Source: Sacculina carcini
Taxonomy: Eukaryota > Arthropoda > Thecostraca > Sacculinidae
DNA: 64,000 bases
Direction of reading: 5' to 3'
Assembly (NCBI GenBank): GCA_916048095.2
Contig: OU696570.1
Location: forward strand, 11,432,020 to 11,496,019
Each line of letters opens with the position of its first letter. Within the stretch, counting starts at the first letter, position 1. Below are positions 1 through 10,858 of the stretch, piece by piece. The notes beneath the pieces were generated by a model, which made no database searches, was not told the origin of the DNA, and worked only from the letters and a program-made list of their open reading frames with translations. A program made the translations under genes and the position numbers.

Positions 1-1400
1 CATAATAGCTGTCAAATTGGCAATATGTCCTTTTGACTTTACACCGCCTTAACTTCCTTCAGATACCCTTTGGAAAATTACAAAGTATACCGTATTGTAG
101 AAAACAAGATTTCTAGCACGATGGTATAAGTTATTTTTATGCGTAAAAAATAGCTATTGAGAAATAGTAGAAAAATGAATAAATTTTAGTCGCCCGGTGT
201 TCAAGTGTAATTTTGGATGTATTTGAGAATTTTGCCAATTTTACACGTTTTTTGTATCATTTGTGGGTATAAACTATAGCTTATATTGTAGAACACAACA
301 TTATCTACACAGTAGTATATTCCTGTGTAATCGCAAGTGCGCATAATAGCTGTGAAATTGGCAAAATGTCCTATTAAATTTACACCGCCGTAACTTCCCT
401 CAGATATACTTTGTAAAATTACAAATTATACCGTATTGTAAAAAACAAGATTTCTAGCACAATGGTATAATTTATTTTTATGTATAACAAACAGTTACTG
501 AGAAATAGTAGAAAAACGAATAAATTTTAGTCGCCCGGTGTTCAAGTGTAATTTTGGATGTATTTCAGAATTTTGCCAATTTTACACGTTTTTTGTATCA
601 TTTGTGGGTATAAATTATACCTTATCTTGTAGAATACAAAATTATCTACAAAGTGGTATATTCCTGTGTAATCTAAAGTGCGTTTATTGTGATTGGACTT
701 CAGTGAAATTAAATCAGTGTATATTCATGTGTAATCGCAAGTGCGCATAATAGCTGTCAAATTGGCAACATGACATTTTGATTTTACACTGCCGTAACTT
801 TCTTCAGATACACTTTGTAAAATTACAAATTATACCGTATTGTAGAAAACAAGATTTCTAGCACGATGGTATAATTTATTTTTATGTGTAACAAATAGCT
901 ACTGAGAAATAGTAGAAAAATGAAATAATTTTAGTCGCCCGGTGTTCAAGTGTAATTTTGGGTGTATTTGAGAATTTTGCCAATTTTACACGTCTTTTGT
1001 ATCATTTATGGGTATAAACTATAGCTTATATTGTAGAACACAACATTATCTACACAGTAGTATATTCCTGTGTAATCGCAAGTGCGCATAATAGCTGTAA
1101 AATTGGCAATATGTCCTTTAGACTTAACACCGCTGTAACTTCCTTCAGATATTCTTTGGAAAATTAAAATTATACCGTATTGTAGAAAACAAAATTTATA
1201 GCACGATGGTATAATTCATTGTAATGTGTGACAAATATTTCTTGAGAAATAGGTAGAAAAATGAATTCATTTTTATCAACCGATGTTCAAGTGTAATTTT
1301 GGATGTATTTGAGAATTTTGCCAATTTTACACGTTTTTTGTACCATTTGTGGGTATAAGTTATAACTTTTCTTGTAGCAAACAAAATTATCTACACAATA
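1..1400 (+). repeat. Tandem array of about 340-bp satellite-like repeat, four units
   Basis: The phrase cataatagctgt recurs at about 1, 342, 747 and 1087, giving periods near 341, 405 and 340. The longer second period holds an extra block of about 65 bp (near 680-745). Each unit contains the same landmarks in order: an 'acaccgccgtaacttcc' segment, 'accgtattgta', 'ctagcacgatggtata', 'agtcgcccggtgttcaa' and 'ccaattttacacg'. Short open frames here are by-products of the repeat and carry no domain. Further copies lie inverted at 5.85-6.5 and 44.43-45.08 kb and direct at 51.11-51.84 kb. Confidence 0.85.
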
Positions 1401-2045
1401 TTATAATTTGTATAGCTGTGCCATTGCTGGTTTATGAGGAATAGATAGCGGAATATTGACCAAAAGATTCACGTTTTTTGTGCTAATTTTGCCTTTTTGC
1501 CTTTTTGTCATTTACACTTCACACCGCCGTAACTTTTTCTTATACACTTTGTAAAATTAAAAATTATACAGTGTTGTAGAAAACAAAATTCCCAGCATGA
1601 TGGTATTATTTATTCAGATGTGTGATAATTAATTTTTGAGAAATGGAGAAAAAAGTATAGAAAATCGTACGCGTGGAGTTTGAATAAAATTTTGAATGTA
1701 GATTGAATTTTTTTCCATTTTACATGTTTTATATTCAAGTTTTGGGTATGAATTACAGTTTGTTGAGCAGAACAGTAATTTTTCTACACATTGGTATAAT
1801 TTGTATAATTGTACCATTGCTGGTTTAGGAAGAGTAGTCTTCAGAAAATTGACCAAAATGTTCGAATTTTTCATGGTTCATTTTGTCTTTTCACCGCTAT
1901 AACTTTTTGTGGTTTAATTTTTAAAATTAAAAATATAACCTACAGTGTAAACAAAATAATTTTTTCAACATGATTGTATAAATTTTGAGCGGGTACGCCA
2001 AGTGATGCCCGAGTAGCAGCTCATAGAAAATGAACCAAGGAGGGT
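1401..2045 (+). repeat. Diverged relatives of the 340-bp repeat
   Basis: Two more units follow the array with the same layout (an 'accattgctggttta' block near 1420 and 1813, and a 'caccgc...taactttt' block near 1520 and 1892) but heavy divergence. The second is nearly the same as 51.84-52.13 kb, so this subtype moves or duplicates together with the CA/TA microsatellite that follows. No gene is seen. Confidence 0.7.
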
Positions 2046-2048
2046 GGG

Positions 2049-2104
2049 ACAAACACACACACACACACACACACACACAGAGGATCTCTTTTATATATAT
2101 ATAC
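2049..2104. repeat. CA microsatellite joined to TA microsatellite
   Basis: A (CA)n run of about 30 bp, a short 'gaggatctctttta' spacer, then a (TA)n run ending in 'ctagcat', where the R1 hairpin repeats begin. The same order, with an almost identical spacer, occurs at 52.19-52.35 kb. Confidence 0.85.
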
Positions 2105-2528
2105 TAGCATTTAAGCCCGCCCGTTGTGCGGAACAATTCATAAAATTAAATTCATATTTAATTAGTAAACATATTGCAAATTAAAACAACATATTGCAAA
2201 TAGATTATAGTAAATCCATAGAAATCCTAATCAATTGAAAAGTCTAAATTTAATTATTTATATTGTTATTTTGACAAAATACTATCCCTGAACCTGCCTC
2301 ATATTTAAACCTGCCCGTCGTGTGGAATAATTCAGAACTCGAGCACGATCCGCTCTGGACCTTGAAGTCAAATCCGTTAGTTTTGTATATGAACTCGTTT
2401 TACACGGTGAAATTAAACGTTATATTGTCTACAGTTGATGCCCCCTGGAGATTATTATCTCATAAACATGATCCATCGCTTCGTTCACGTTTGAAGCCCC
2501 TGATCAATACCATTGAGCCCGCGCAATT

Positions 2529-2573
<45 letters not shown>

Positions 2574-3186
2574 TTTGAACCCGCCCGTCGTGCGGAACAA
2601 TTAATAAAGTAAAATTCATATTCAATCCATAAAAGAAACTGAATACAAAGAAAAAAGCAAAAAATTTAACCTGTATATACGTTCACCAATAAAAACTCAA
2701 AACCTGCCCGTCGTGCGGAATAATTCAGAACACAAACACATATCAGACAATGGAAATTCTAGCATATAAACCGGCCCGTCGTGCGGAACAATTCATACCA
2801 TTAAATCTGTATTCAATTTATAAGCGAAAAAAAAATTAATTAATAAAGAAAAGAGTAAACCCATAAAAAGTCTAAATTTCCATATTTTTATATTATTTTG
2901 ACAAAATAGTTTGCCTAAACCGCCTCATATTTAAACCTGCCCGTCGTGCTGAATAATTCAGAACTCTGACACAAAACAATGAAAAATGACTAATTTTTTT
3001 ATCATAAGTTTTTCAAAATATATATATAACTTAATATCACCATCTAGCATTAAAACCCGCCCTTTGTGCAGAGCAATAAATAAAGTAAAATGAATATTGA
3101 ATTAATATAAAATGATTAGAAATTAAAAAAGAAAAAGTCAACCCATAAAAAGTATAATTATAATAAGTAGAAGAATAACGATAATA
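2105..3186 (+). repeat. R1 hairpin-core repeat array (plus orientation)
   Basis: At least seven copies of a core 'acccgcccgtcgtgcgg' followed by 'aacaattcat' or 'aataattcaga' lie near 2116, 2310, 2577, 2702, 2770, 2934 and 3055. CCGC and GCGG can pair around the 7-nt loop CCGTCGT. Some copies are preceded by 'ctagcat' and by TA-rich DNA, reminiscent of Helitron/HINE-type or other short interspersed element ends, but no transposase is present. Spacing is irregular (about 70-270 bp). A (TA)n run sits at 2535-2571. Confidence 0.75.
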
Positions 3187-4426
3187 AAAGCACTTATCAT
3201 ATCCAAATTTGTGCATTTGTTCAATTCCATTCCAAGTTTAAGCAAGAATCAACTGAAAAAATTGTCAAGTATTCTCTTCAAATTTGTATGGAACAATAAG
3301 ACAGATAAAATTAAGCGGAGACAACTTATTCAGAACTACAGCGAAGACGGATTATGTATGATCGACATCGTAGCTTTCATGCGCAGCATAAAGGCTCGAT
3401 GGATAAGTAAACTAGCGAACGAAACACACGGACTCTGGACTAGCTTAGCTAGGCTAAGCATTCCAGACGTCGGCGATTTAGTGAATTAAGGAACACAAAA
3501 ATTGAAAAAAATTGAAAACAAAATAACAAACGAGTTTTGGAAGGAGGTTATAATAGCCTGGCGATATTTTATCGAAAACTCCAATCAGGAAGACAGCACC
3601 ATCATCTGTGAAAGTTTATGGTACTCCGATTATACGAAATATAAAAGCAGTAAAATTCACAAATGGGATAACGCAGGAATTCGCTTTATAGGCGATATAA
3701 TGAACACAGAAGAAGCAAGAGTTTTAACGCTTGATGAAATGCAGAATAAATTCAATATAAAAATTGATTCTCTCAATTACACTGGCCTTCTAAAAAGAAT
3801 TGATAAAATAGAATCTCTACAGAAGCATTCGAGTCATTATCTTCAACCCAACATTCCCTATCGAGGGTGGATGATGAAAACGAAAAGAAAATGGATAGAA
3901 GATATTAGCCACTACAGAGCAGGAAGTATAAAAACCATTAAATCAGCGACAAATTCCACACACTTGCAATACTTCAACTACAAAATCACTCAAAGAATCA
4001 TCCACACAAACAAAACCGCATATTTGATCGGCATGACAAAATCACACACATGCACGTTCTGCAAAACACACACAGAAACGATATTGCACCTTTTCTGGAG
4101 CTGCCACGTTACGAGAAAATTTATACAAGAAATGAACACACGTATTGGAGCCACTAGGTTTCCAAGTGAAAAACGAGAAAAAATGGTTTTTCCCGGTTGA
4201 AAGGAACTTAGAAACACTGATAATTACTGTCGCGAAAAGATGCATTTATACTTCACGTTATATCGACGCGAAGCCGCATATAAATGCACTAATAGGGTCA
4301 ATTATGAGCGAATACGAAATGGGTCAGACATGCCGCAAACAACTACCCGATAGAGCCAATCATGAAATGTGGAGGATATGGGAGCAGAAACAGAACGAGA
4401 TAACGTGTCACTTCAATATGTCGTAA
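3187..4426 (+). pseudogene. L1/Tx1-type LINE, C-terminal part of ORF2 (broken)
   Basis: The translated region resembles the segment downstream of the RT domain in L1/Tx1-like LINEs: 'SKFVHLFNSIPSL', then 'FKFVWNNK' and an 'RWISKL' segment, and finally a CCHC-like zinc knuckle (CTFC...HLFWSC) near 4050-4105. One in-frame stop at 3487-3489 and a frameshift near 4190 break it; the last 75 codons continue in another frame to 4426. The RT core and endonuclease are missing, so the copy is 5' truncated, as is usual for LINEs. It is dead. L1/Tx1 clade placement is by eye. Confidence 0.75.
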
Positions 4427-4948
4427 TAGTGGCGAGTCATGAAATACGAGCTCCAGAGTGACAAGCTTTGACGTGACGGACTCGCGTACATGATGATCTG
4501 TTCACTTGGATGATACCTGTAACGTCCGCACACTGGTATATGTGCAGTTGATGTTAAAGAATTCGGCGCATTCTGTTGAATAGTGGGCGCGCTCAATGGA
4601 TCATTTGACACAATTTCTGGAGAATTTGTTGTATTATCGTTGACCGCTCATTGTATAGCTACAACGCAAACATTAGACACTATACGGGCAAACGTAATGC
4701 CGTCCACTAGTGTGATTCACTGAAATGTTCCCAATGCGAGTAGTTTGTGCTAGTGCCTCGATTGAGTTGTTTTGCGTTTCAATGTTTCAGCCAAAATGTA
4801 CAGTGGTTGTTAAATTTACGGGTGCTAACTGAATTGATAAGTGTGTGTGCATGTAAAGGCAAAACGTATCTGTCTGTATTTATTGTACGTGCGTGGTGAT
4901 TGTCAATACACTTCTGAAGAAAAAAAACAAAAAAACAAAAAAAAACAC
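4427..4948 (+). repeat. Probable LINE 3' UTR and A-rich tail
   Basis: About 490 bp without coding potential follow the LINE frame and end in an A-rich tract at about 4918-4947 (runs of A broken by single C). At 4950 the sequence switches directly into Ty3 RNase H/integrase coding sequence. This is the junction expected if the LINE was inserted into a Ty3 element by target-primed reverse transcription. Confidence 0.6.
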
Positions 4949-5750
4949 AGTGGCTGATGCACTTTCCAGAACAGCAGCCATACTGATTGTTCCGTCATGC
5001 CAAGTCGACGATTACGGCTCCCTAGCTGCGGCGCAACGAGAAGACACTTCCTTGGAGATGCTACGCAACTCGACGTCATCGCTGAAGCTACGCGATGTCA
5101 TGTTCGTCGATGCAAAAGTTTTGTGCGACGAGCCCACCGGTCGACCTCGCCCAGTGCTTCTAACAGCATTACGCCGACCGTACACATCTTCTCTGCACAA
5201 CCTTTCACATCCAGGCATCGATGCAACTATGAAGCTTGTCTCGTCACGCTTCGTGTGGCCAAACATGGACCGCGACGTGCGCAAGTGGACCCAAACATGC
5301 CTGCAGTGTCAACGAGCGAAAGTTACCCGTCACACAAAAAGCGCGGTGCAACCATTTTAGCCACAGGGAGAGCGCTTCAGTCAAGCGCACGTGGACATCA
5401 TCGGACTACTGCCACCGTCACAAGGTCAGTCATACCTCCTCACATGCGTGGACCAATTTTCGCGCTGGCCAGAAGCCATTCCTCTGCCGGATATTCGCGC
5501 AGTGACAGTTGCATGCGCGTTTTTCCATCAGTGGGTCTTTGGAGTGCCGACAACCCTCACAACAGATCGCGGGGCACAATTCGAATCGTCTCTGTGGTCC
5601 AAACTAACTCGACTGCTCGGCTGCCAACGTATACGCACCACCAGTTATCACCCGAGTAGCAACGGTATGGCTGAACGCTTCCATCGGCAGCTCAATGCAA
5701 GTTTGCGCGCTGCTGAACACACGTCATGGATGGATGTTTTGTTTTGTTAG
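4949..5750 (+). pseudogene. Ty3/gypsy RNase H end and integrase fragment
   Basis: The frame starts with 'VADALSR', the usual end of Ty3 RNase H. It continues through an H2C2 integrase zinc-binding domain (H..HPG ... C..C, about 5200-5320) and the integrase core, with D in 'VDIIG' (5390), D in 'TTDRGAQF' (5560) and E in 'MAERFHR' (5670). One in-frame stop at 5358-5360 separates the zinc finger from the core. The end is cut at about 5750, after 'SWMDV'. Only the integrase third of pol survives, so it is a dead fragment. A LINE tail abuts its left side. Confidence 0.85.
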
Positions 5751-5853
5751 TGTCTATAACCAGCCCTGGCACCGACACAGGACAGCCGGGGGCGCTCGGC
5801 AGTGCCGCAAGTGCTGGGCGGTCAATGGCAGCGGTCAATGTCGGTCAATGTAC

Positions 5854-6560
5854 ATCCCAAATTACACTTGAACATCAGGTGACTAAAATTAATTCATTTT
5901 TCTACTATTTCTCAGTAACTATCTGTTTTACATAAAAATAAATTATACCATCGTGCTAGAATTTTTGTTTTCTACAAACCGGTTTAATTTGTAATTTTCC
6001 AAAGAATATCTGAAGGAAGTTACGGCGGTGTAAAGTCTAAAGGACATATTGCCAATTTGACAGCTATTATGCGCACTGGCGATTACACATCAATATACAC
6101 TGATTTAATTTCACTGAAGTCCAATCACAATTGACGCACTTGCGATTACACAGGAATATACTACTGTGTAGAGAATTTTGTATTCTACAAGATAAGCTAT
6201 AATTTATACCCACGAATGATACAAAAAACGTGTAAAATTGGCAAAATTGTCAAATACATCCCAAATTACACTTGAACACCAGGTGACTAAAATTAATTCA
6301 TTTTTCTACTATTTCTCAGTAACTATTTGTTATACATAAGAATAAATTATACCATCGTGATAGAAATCTTGTTTTCTACAATACGGTATAATTTGTAATT
6401 TTCCAAAGAATATCTGAAGGAAGTTACGGCGGTGTAAAGTCAAAATGTAATGTTGCCAATTTGACAGCAATTATGCGCACTTGCGATCACACATGAATAT
6501 ACACTGATTTAATTTAGATTAGATTTTTAACAAGTCCGATCACAATTTACGCATTTGCGA
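5854..6560 (-). repeat. 340-bp repeat, two units, inverted relative to 1-1400
   Basis: The reverse complement shows the same landmarks as the array at the window start ('gcataatagctg', 'caccgccgtaacttcc', 'agtcacc/gcccggtgttcaag'), in two units of about 350 bp. The left edge follows about 100 bp of unclassified sequence beyond the Ty3 remnant; the right edge decays into AT-rich DNA. Confidence 0.8.
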
Positions 6561-6613
6561 TTACGCAATAATATTATTAGACTAGAATAGATATTTTTAA
6601 ACGATAATAGAAT

Positions 6614-6797
6614 ATTTTTAGACGCGGTGGCTTGGAAATACCTGGAAAAAACGTCAAAACAACTGTGTGTGGAAGTCATATGCTTAGCACATGTGTGCAG
6701 CTGCAGTTTGCAAAATTCACGTGCCAAGCACATGACTTCCACACCCAGTTGTTTTGATGTTTTTTCCAGGTATTTCCAAGCCAACGCGTCTAAAAAT
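6614..6797. mobile_element. Foldback (long inverted-repeat) element of about 180 bp
   Basis: Two arms of about 75 bp are near-perfect reverse complements: 'tttttagacgcggtggcttg' on the left and 'caagccaacgcgtctaaaaa' on the right, with matching 'cttccacac' and 'tttttccagg' blocks inside. They are separated by a loop of about 30 bp near 6695-6720. The overlapping frames on both strands, which read almost the same peptide, are an artefact of this palindrome. It could be a MITE or a foldback element. No clear target duplication was found. Confidence 0.75.
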
Positions 6798-7329
6798 AGA
6801 ACCTTTTGTGTCGTAGTGTCTCACACAGACACACAACACAGCACATTTATATATACAGAAAACACCTATTTTACATGAATATATTATATGTCAGCTGTTT
6901 TTTGTTGTAGTCACTTTAGGGCACACATGGAATAATGAGGTTTCAAATTGGTTTCGTTTCTGGTGCTCAAAAAGGTATATACACACGTTAATTAATATAA
7001 AAATAAATATAAGAAACAACCAAGGTCGTGCTCGAAAATGTTTTTGCTCAAACACAAGTTTTCATCGGAAAAGTTTCAGTAACAATTGCATCGCCAATGG
7101 CTTCTGTAAATAATTGAGCGAAAACATTGTGATTAGTGCAGTTGATTTGTTCATGGCTTATCTAGAGAGGTCGAAATCAACTGTGCTGAATGAGGTCTTC
7201 AACGTTGGGTTGGGTGGGTATTTTTGGGGAAATTGGGTATTTTTGTGTAAGGGGGTATTTTTAGGTAGCAATTACCTGCAAAATTACCTAACCAACCACT
7301 CACACAATTACCTAACCAATTACTCGCAC
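6798..7329. other. No gene seen; short TAACC-containing repeat
   Basis: AT-rich sequence without a convincing reading frame. At about 7268-7340 an 'acaattacctaacca' block repeats about three times with a period near 24 bp, preceded by 'gggtattttt' repeats at 7215-7262. Confidence 0.6.
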
Positions 7330-8400
7330 AATTACCTGAGTAATGGCTTCAGCATGTGGGTCGAAGGTGAGTTTATCGTTCATCATGACACCCAGGACGG
7401 TGAGATTAGATTCATCATGACACCCAGGACGGTGAGATTAGATTCATCATGACACCCAGGACGGTGAGATTAGATTCATCATGACACCCAGGACGGTAAG
7501 GTTAGATTCATCATGACACCCAGGACGGTGAGATTAGATTCATCATGACACCCAGGACGTTGAGATTAGATTCATCATGGCACCCAGGACGGTGAGATTA
7601 GATTCATCATGACACCCAGCACGGTGAGATTAGATTCATCATGACACCCAGGGCGGTGAGATTAGATTCATCATGACACCCAGGACGTTGAGATTAGATT
7701 CATCATGGCACCCAGGACGGTGATATTAGATTCATCATGACACCCAGCACGGTGAGATTAGATTCATCATGACACCCAGGACGGTGAGATTAGATTCATC
7801 ATGACACCCAGGACGGTGAGATTAGATTCATCATGACACCCAGGACGGTGACATTAGATTCATCATGACACCCAGGACGGTGAGATTAGATTCATCATGA
7901 CACCCAGGACGGTGAGATTAGATTCATCATGACACCCAGGACACGAACCACGCAAATCTTCTGTACTATTTCACCGCCAATTTTATACTCGCACGAGCAC
8001 AACTGCTTTCTGAGTGTAACGCTGAGCTTTCACCATTTGATTGATTCAAGTCTCAACTCGAATTCACTGCAGCAGGTACAAAAACGGCCAATTAGACACT
8101 GTAGAATTTGGCAATCTGTAGCCATCTCGACACAATGAAGAATTGATGATATCGTCAGCGTAGAGTAGCGCCGAGTCTCCCAAGCTCACTGCTAGGTGAT
8201 TGACGAGTATGTCAAACAGGAGCGGACTCAGTACGGACTCAGTTTGGATCCCTCCGGCACTCGGTGGGTTACATCGGACCCCTGTGACGTTCTACCGTTG
8301 AGCAACACGCGCTGTTTGCGAGAAACGACAAACAGAAACGATTGCAGCATTTTCCAATTCGGCCCGAAGGTCCGAATTGATGGTATTTTTGCCCTGCACT
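7330..8400 (-). pseudogene. LINE reverse-transcriptase remnant with an internal minisatellite
   Basis: The minus strand encodes, from about 8330 downward, 'RVLLNGR', a 'VPEGS.LSP' box (canonical VPQGS), then 'PLLFDILVN' and 'ALLYADDI' (the RT catalytic YADD, near 8150-8165). Further along come 'KIGGE' and 'VRVLGVMMN' (about 7925-7995), and finally 'DKLTFDPHAEAITQ' (about 7335-7375). These are RT motifs B to E of a Jockey/CR1-like or R1-like LINE. Frameshifts and a short duplication near 8225 break the frame. A 32-bp minisatellite sits between 'LGVMMN' and 'DKLTFDP', exactly at the LGV motif. It is not functional. Confidence 0.75.
7375..7945. repeat. 32-bp minisatellite, about 18 copies
   Basis: The unit 'catgacacccaggacggtga' plus 'gattagattcat' is repeated head to tail about 18 times with rare single-base variants (gcacgg, gacgtt, gatatt). 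There are no unique spacers, so it is not a CRISPR array. Its flanks and unit are part of the LINE RT remnant on the minus strand. Confidence 0.95.
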
Positions 8401-8870
8401 GATTGCAAATTTTCTAAATGTCTGTTTGTATCCTATCTCCTCCTAAACCATTGGACCGATTTTGATTAAACTTGGTCCCTAGGGGTAAAATGGATGCAAA
8501 AAGGTCATAGGCTGGGTTTTGTTGACCTCCGAGGTGATTTTCAAGGTCATTGAGATCATTTGTGTCTGTTTACCATATCTCCTCCTAAGCCACTGGACCG
8601 ATTTTGATGAAACTTGTTCCCTAGGGGTAAAATGGATGCAAGAAGGTCATAGGCTAGGTTTTGTTGAACTCTGAGGTCATTTTTAAGGTCATTGAGGTCA
8701 ATTGTGTCTGTTTACCCTATCTCCTCCTAAGCCACTGGACCGATTTGGATGAAACTTGGTCCCTAGTTGTAAAATGGATGCACGAAGGTCATAGGCTTAG
8801 TTTTGTTGATATCCGAGGTCATTTTCAAGGTAATTGAGGTCATTTGTGTCTCTTTGAGGACTTTTTTTGT
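8401..8870. repeat. About 142-bp tandem repeat, three units and a partial
   Basis: The segment 'tatctcctcctaa' + 'ggaccgatttgatgaaacttggtcccta' + 'gtcatagg..aggttttgttga' recurs at about 8433, 8575 and 8717, each closing with '..gaggtcattttcaaggtc'. The 'ctggaccgattttgat' phrase resembles a motif I have seen in many invertebrate repeats; that memory is not checked. No coding capacity. Confidence 0.85.
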
Positions 8871-9475
8871 TTGCTTGTCGAAGGATTTTCCGTCGTTCCC
8901 GTTTTCCGCCAAACGCTGCCGATTTTTTGTTTTGTCGGCGGCAGCTCGCATCTCGCATTCACTACAATCGTCAAAGGAAATCTTCGAAGAAGGAAGAACC
9001 AAAATAAATTAAAAAGAGACAGTCATCTCCCTCCGCCGGCCTCATCCCGCGGATTCGGCCTCATCCCGCGGACTTAGCCTCATCCCGCGGATTCGGCCTC
9101 ATCCCGATCCCGCGGATTCGCCCCTCATCCCGCGGATTCGGCCTTATCCCGCGGATTCAGCCTCATCCCGCGGGTTCGGCCTCATCGTGTCCCTCATCAG
9201 CGAGTCAAGCGTGAGGACGAAGAATGCGTACCTCCTCTTATACGTCAAAAATGATCACTAGCTTGGGGTTGAGTTTGTGTCGGGTTGAGTTTGTGTCGGG
9301 TTGAGTTTGTGTGTGAGGTACTAAAAAATAAAAGCATTATAACTTTAAATTAAACATAACATAACATAACATAACATTAAATTCAGAACAGGAATTTGCT
9401 ATTGGTATAGATTTTACACTTCAGAGTTTTCTATTAGACTGGCTGTTTGCATTTAAGTATGTATTACTTTTGTTT
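8871..9475. repeat. Short tandem repeats: 19-bp 'cctcatcccgcggattcgg', 17-bp and 5-bp units
   Basis: About 9034-9190 holds roughly eight units of 'cctcatcccgcggattcgg' with small variants. At 9267-9312 'gggttgagtttgtgtc' occurs three times. At 9354-9376 'ataac' repeats about five times. No gene is apparent in the segment. Confidence 0.85.
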
Positions 9476-9479
9476 TATT

Positions 9480-10672
9480 AATTGTTCCGCACGACGGGTG
9501 GGTTTAAACATTCAATTTTACCGTGTGGAATGAATCCATATACAAAACTCACGGGCTTGACTTCAAGATCCAGACTCACTAATGTAAATGTGACTTAAAT
9601 GGTGTATAAATATATCGCATTATGCAACAAATGTGAATTTAGCTGCCTTACAGTTTGGTTCCGATATTATATTGGCGGTTTGAGAGAAAAGTATTGGTGG
9701 GCTGCGTGTTTGGAACCCCTGGGGTAGATAATCTTAGTCTTCTGATTACAAATTATGATCGAATCAGTATATTTTGTGATCACAAACTAATGAGTTGAAT
9801 CACCTCAGACTAGGCAGTGTGCGGTCAAGATTGAATGGTTGGGTTGGGTTGGGTAGGTTTGACTCAGGTCATATTGGGTTTTAATGATAGCGGAAAATAT
9901 ATATATTTTAGCAATAAATATTATAGCGGTAAAAGTAAGATAGTACTTGAGCAAATAATGTTGGGGAATCATGTTAAGTAATAAATATACTTTGGAAACA
10001 TTCTGATGAAAAGATTTCATCATCTTTCATTGTTTGTTTCGTGTTTGTGTTCCACACGACGGGCAGACTTATATATCAAGCGGGTTGAGGGATAATATTT
10101 GTCATAATAAAAACAAAAATATTCACATTTAGACTTTTCTATTCGTTAAGATATTTATAGGTTACATGTGTTGCTTTTCAATTTGCATTCATTATATTTT
10201 ATGGATTTAATATGAATTGCATTGTATGAATTGTTCCGCACGACGGGCGGGTTTAAAAAAAGTGTTTCCATTTTTTAGTTCATTTTTTCAAATGGTTCAT
10301 TTAGAAAAAGGTAATTTCTTTCTAAATATAAATGCTCCTCGAGCAGCAACTATAGACAATAGAACGTTCAATTTCCCCTGTAGAATTAATCCATACACAA
10401 AACCAATGGATTTGACTTCAAGATCCAGAACGGATCGTGTTCGAGTTCTGAATTATTCAGCACGACGGGCGGGTGTAAAAATGACCAAGGCGGACTGAGG
10501 GGAAATATTTTGTTGAAATAAAAATAATTAAACTTGGAATTTTTAATTGATTAATATTTTTATGAGTGTACCCTATTTCAATTTTAATTTTCCATATTTT
10601 TATGAATTGAATATTAATTTCATGTTATGAATTGCTCCGCACAACGGGCGGGTTTTAATGCTAGTATATATA
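9480..10672 (-). repeat. R1 hairpin-core repeat array (minus orientation)
   Basis: Reverse-complement R1 cores lie near 9483, 10048, 10228, 10455 and 10630. The right edge reads 'gggttttaatgctagtata', the mirror of the 'tatactagcattaaaaccc' edge at 45.95 kb. Large parts are inverted copies of 48.05-48.95 kb; for example the 'cttgacttcaagatccag' block and the 'gggttgggttgggtaggttt' block are found in both. Confidence 0.75.
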
Positions 10673-10679
10673 TATGTGT

Positions 10680-10858
10680 GAGAGAGTATAATGACAACGA
10701 AACGGAAGTACCGCTGAAGCAGTGCGGCTCGATGTCGTGCGCTTGCTCGACACGGTGGCAGTGGCGAGCAGTGTGGGCGGCCGGTTGCCACAGTGGCAAA
10801 TCGGTGCTGTCGATGAGCTGGTCGACGGCACGACGGCGTCGCAGCACGCACGGCTGCA
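10680..10858 (-). repeat. GC-rich repeat B, copy 1
   Basis: This GC-rich block matches the reverse complement of 53.40-53.56 kb almost base for base in an AT-rich neighbourhood. The minus-strand reading contains 'LRRRRAVDQLI', 'STDLPLWQPAAHT' and 'HCHRVEQAHDIE', which are conserved between the two copies. No family was recognised. On one side lies a (TA)n/R1 edge, on the other repeat A. Confidence 0.6.

Noticed and set aside
6527-6878. Two similar frames of about 84 codons on opposite strands
   Set aside because: They result from the palindromic arms of the foldback element and have no independent coding support.
7375-7945. CRISPR-like array of regular 32-bp repeats
   Set aside because: The repeats are contiguous without unique spacers and the surrounding DNA is eukaryotic; it is a minisatellite within a LINE remnant.
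10217-10498. 93-codon plus-strand frame
   Set aside because: It lies across R1 cores, reads the repeat text and has no domain.
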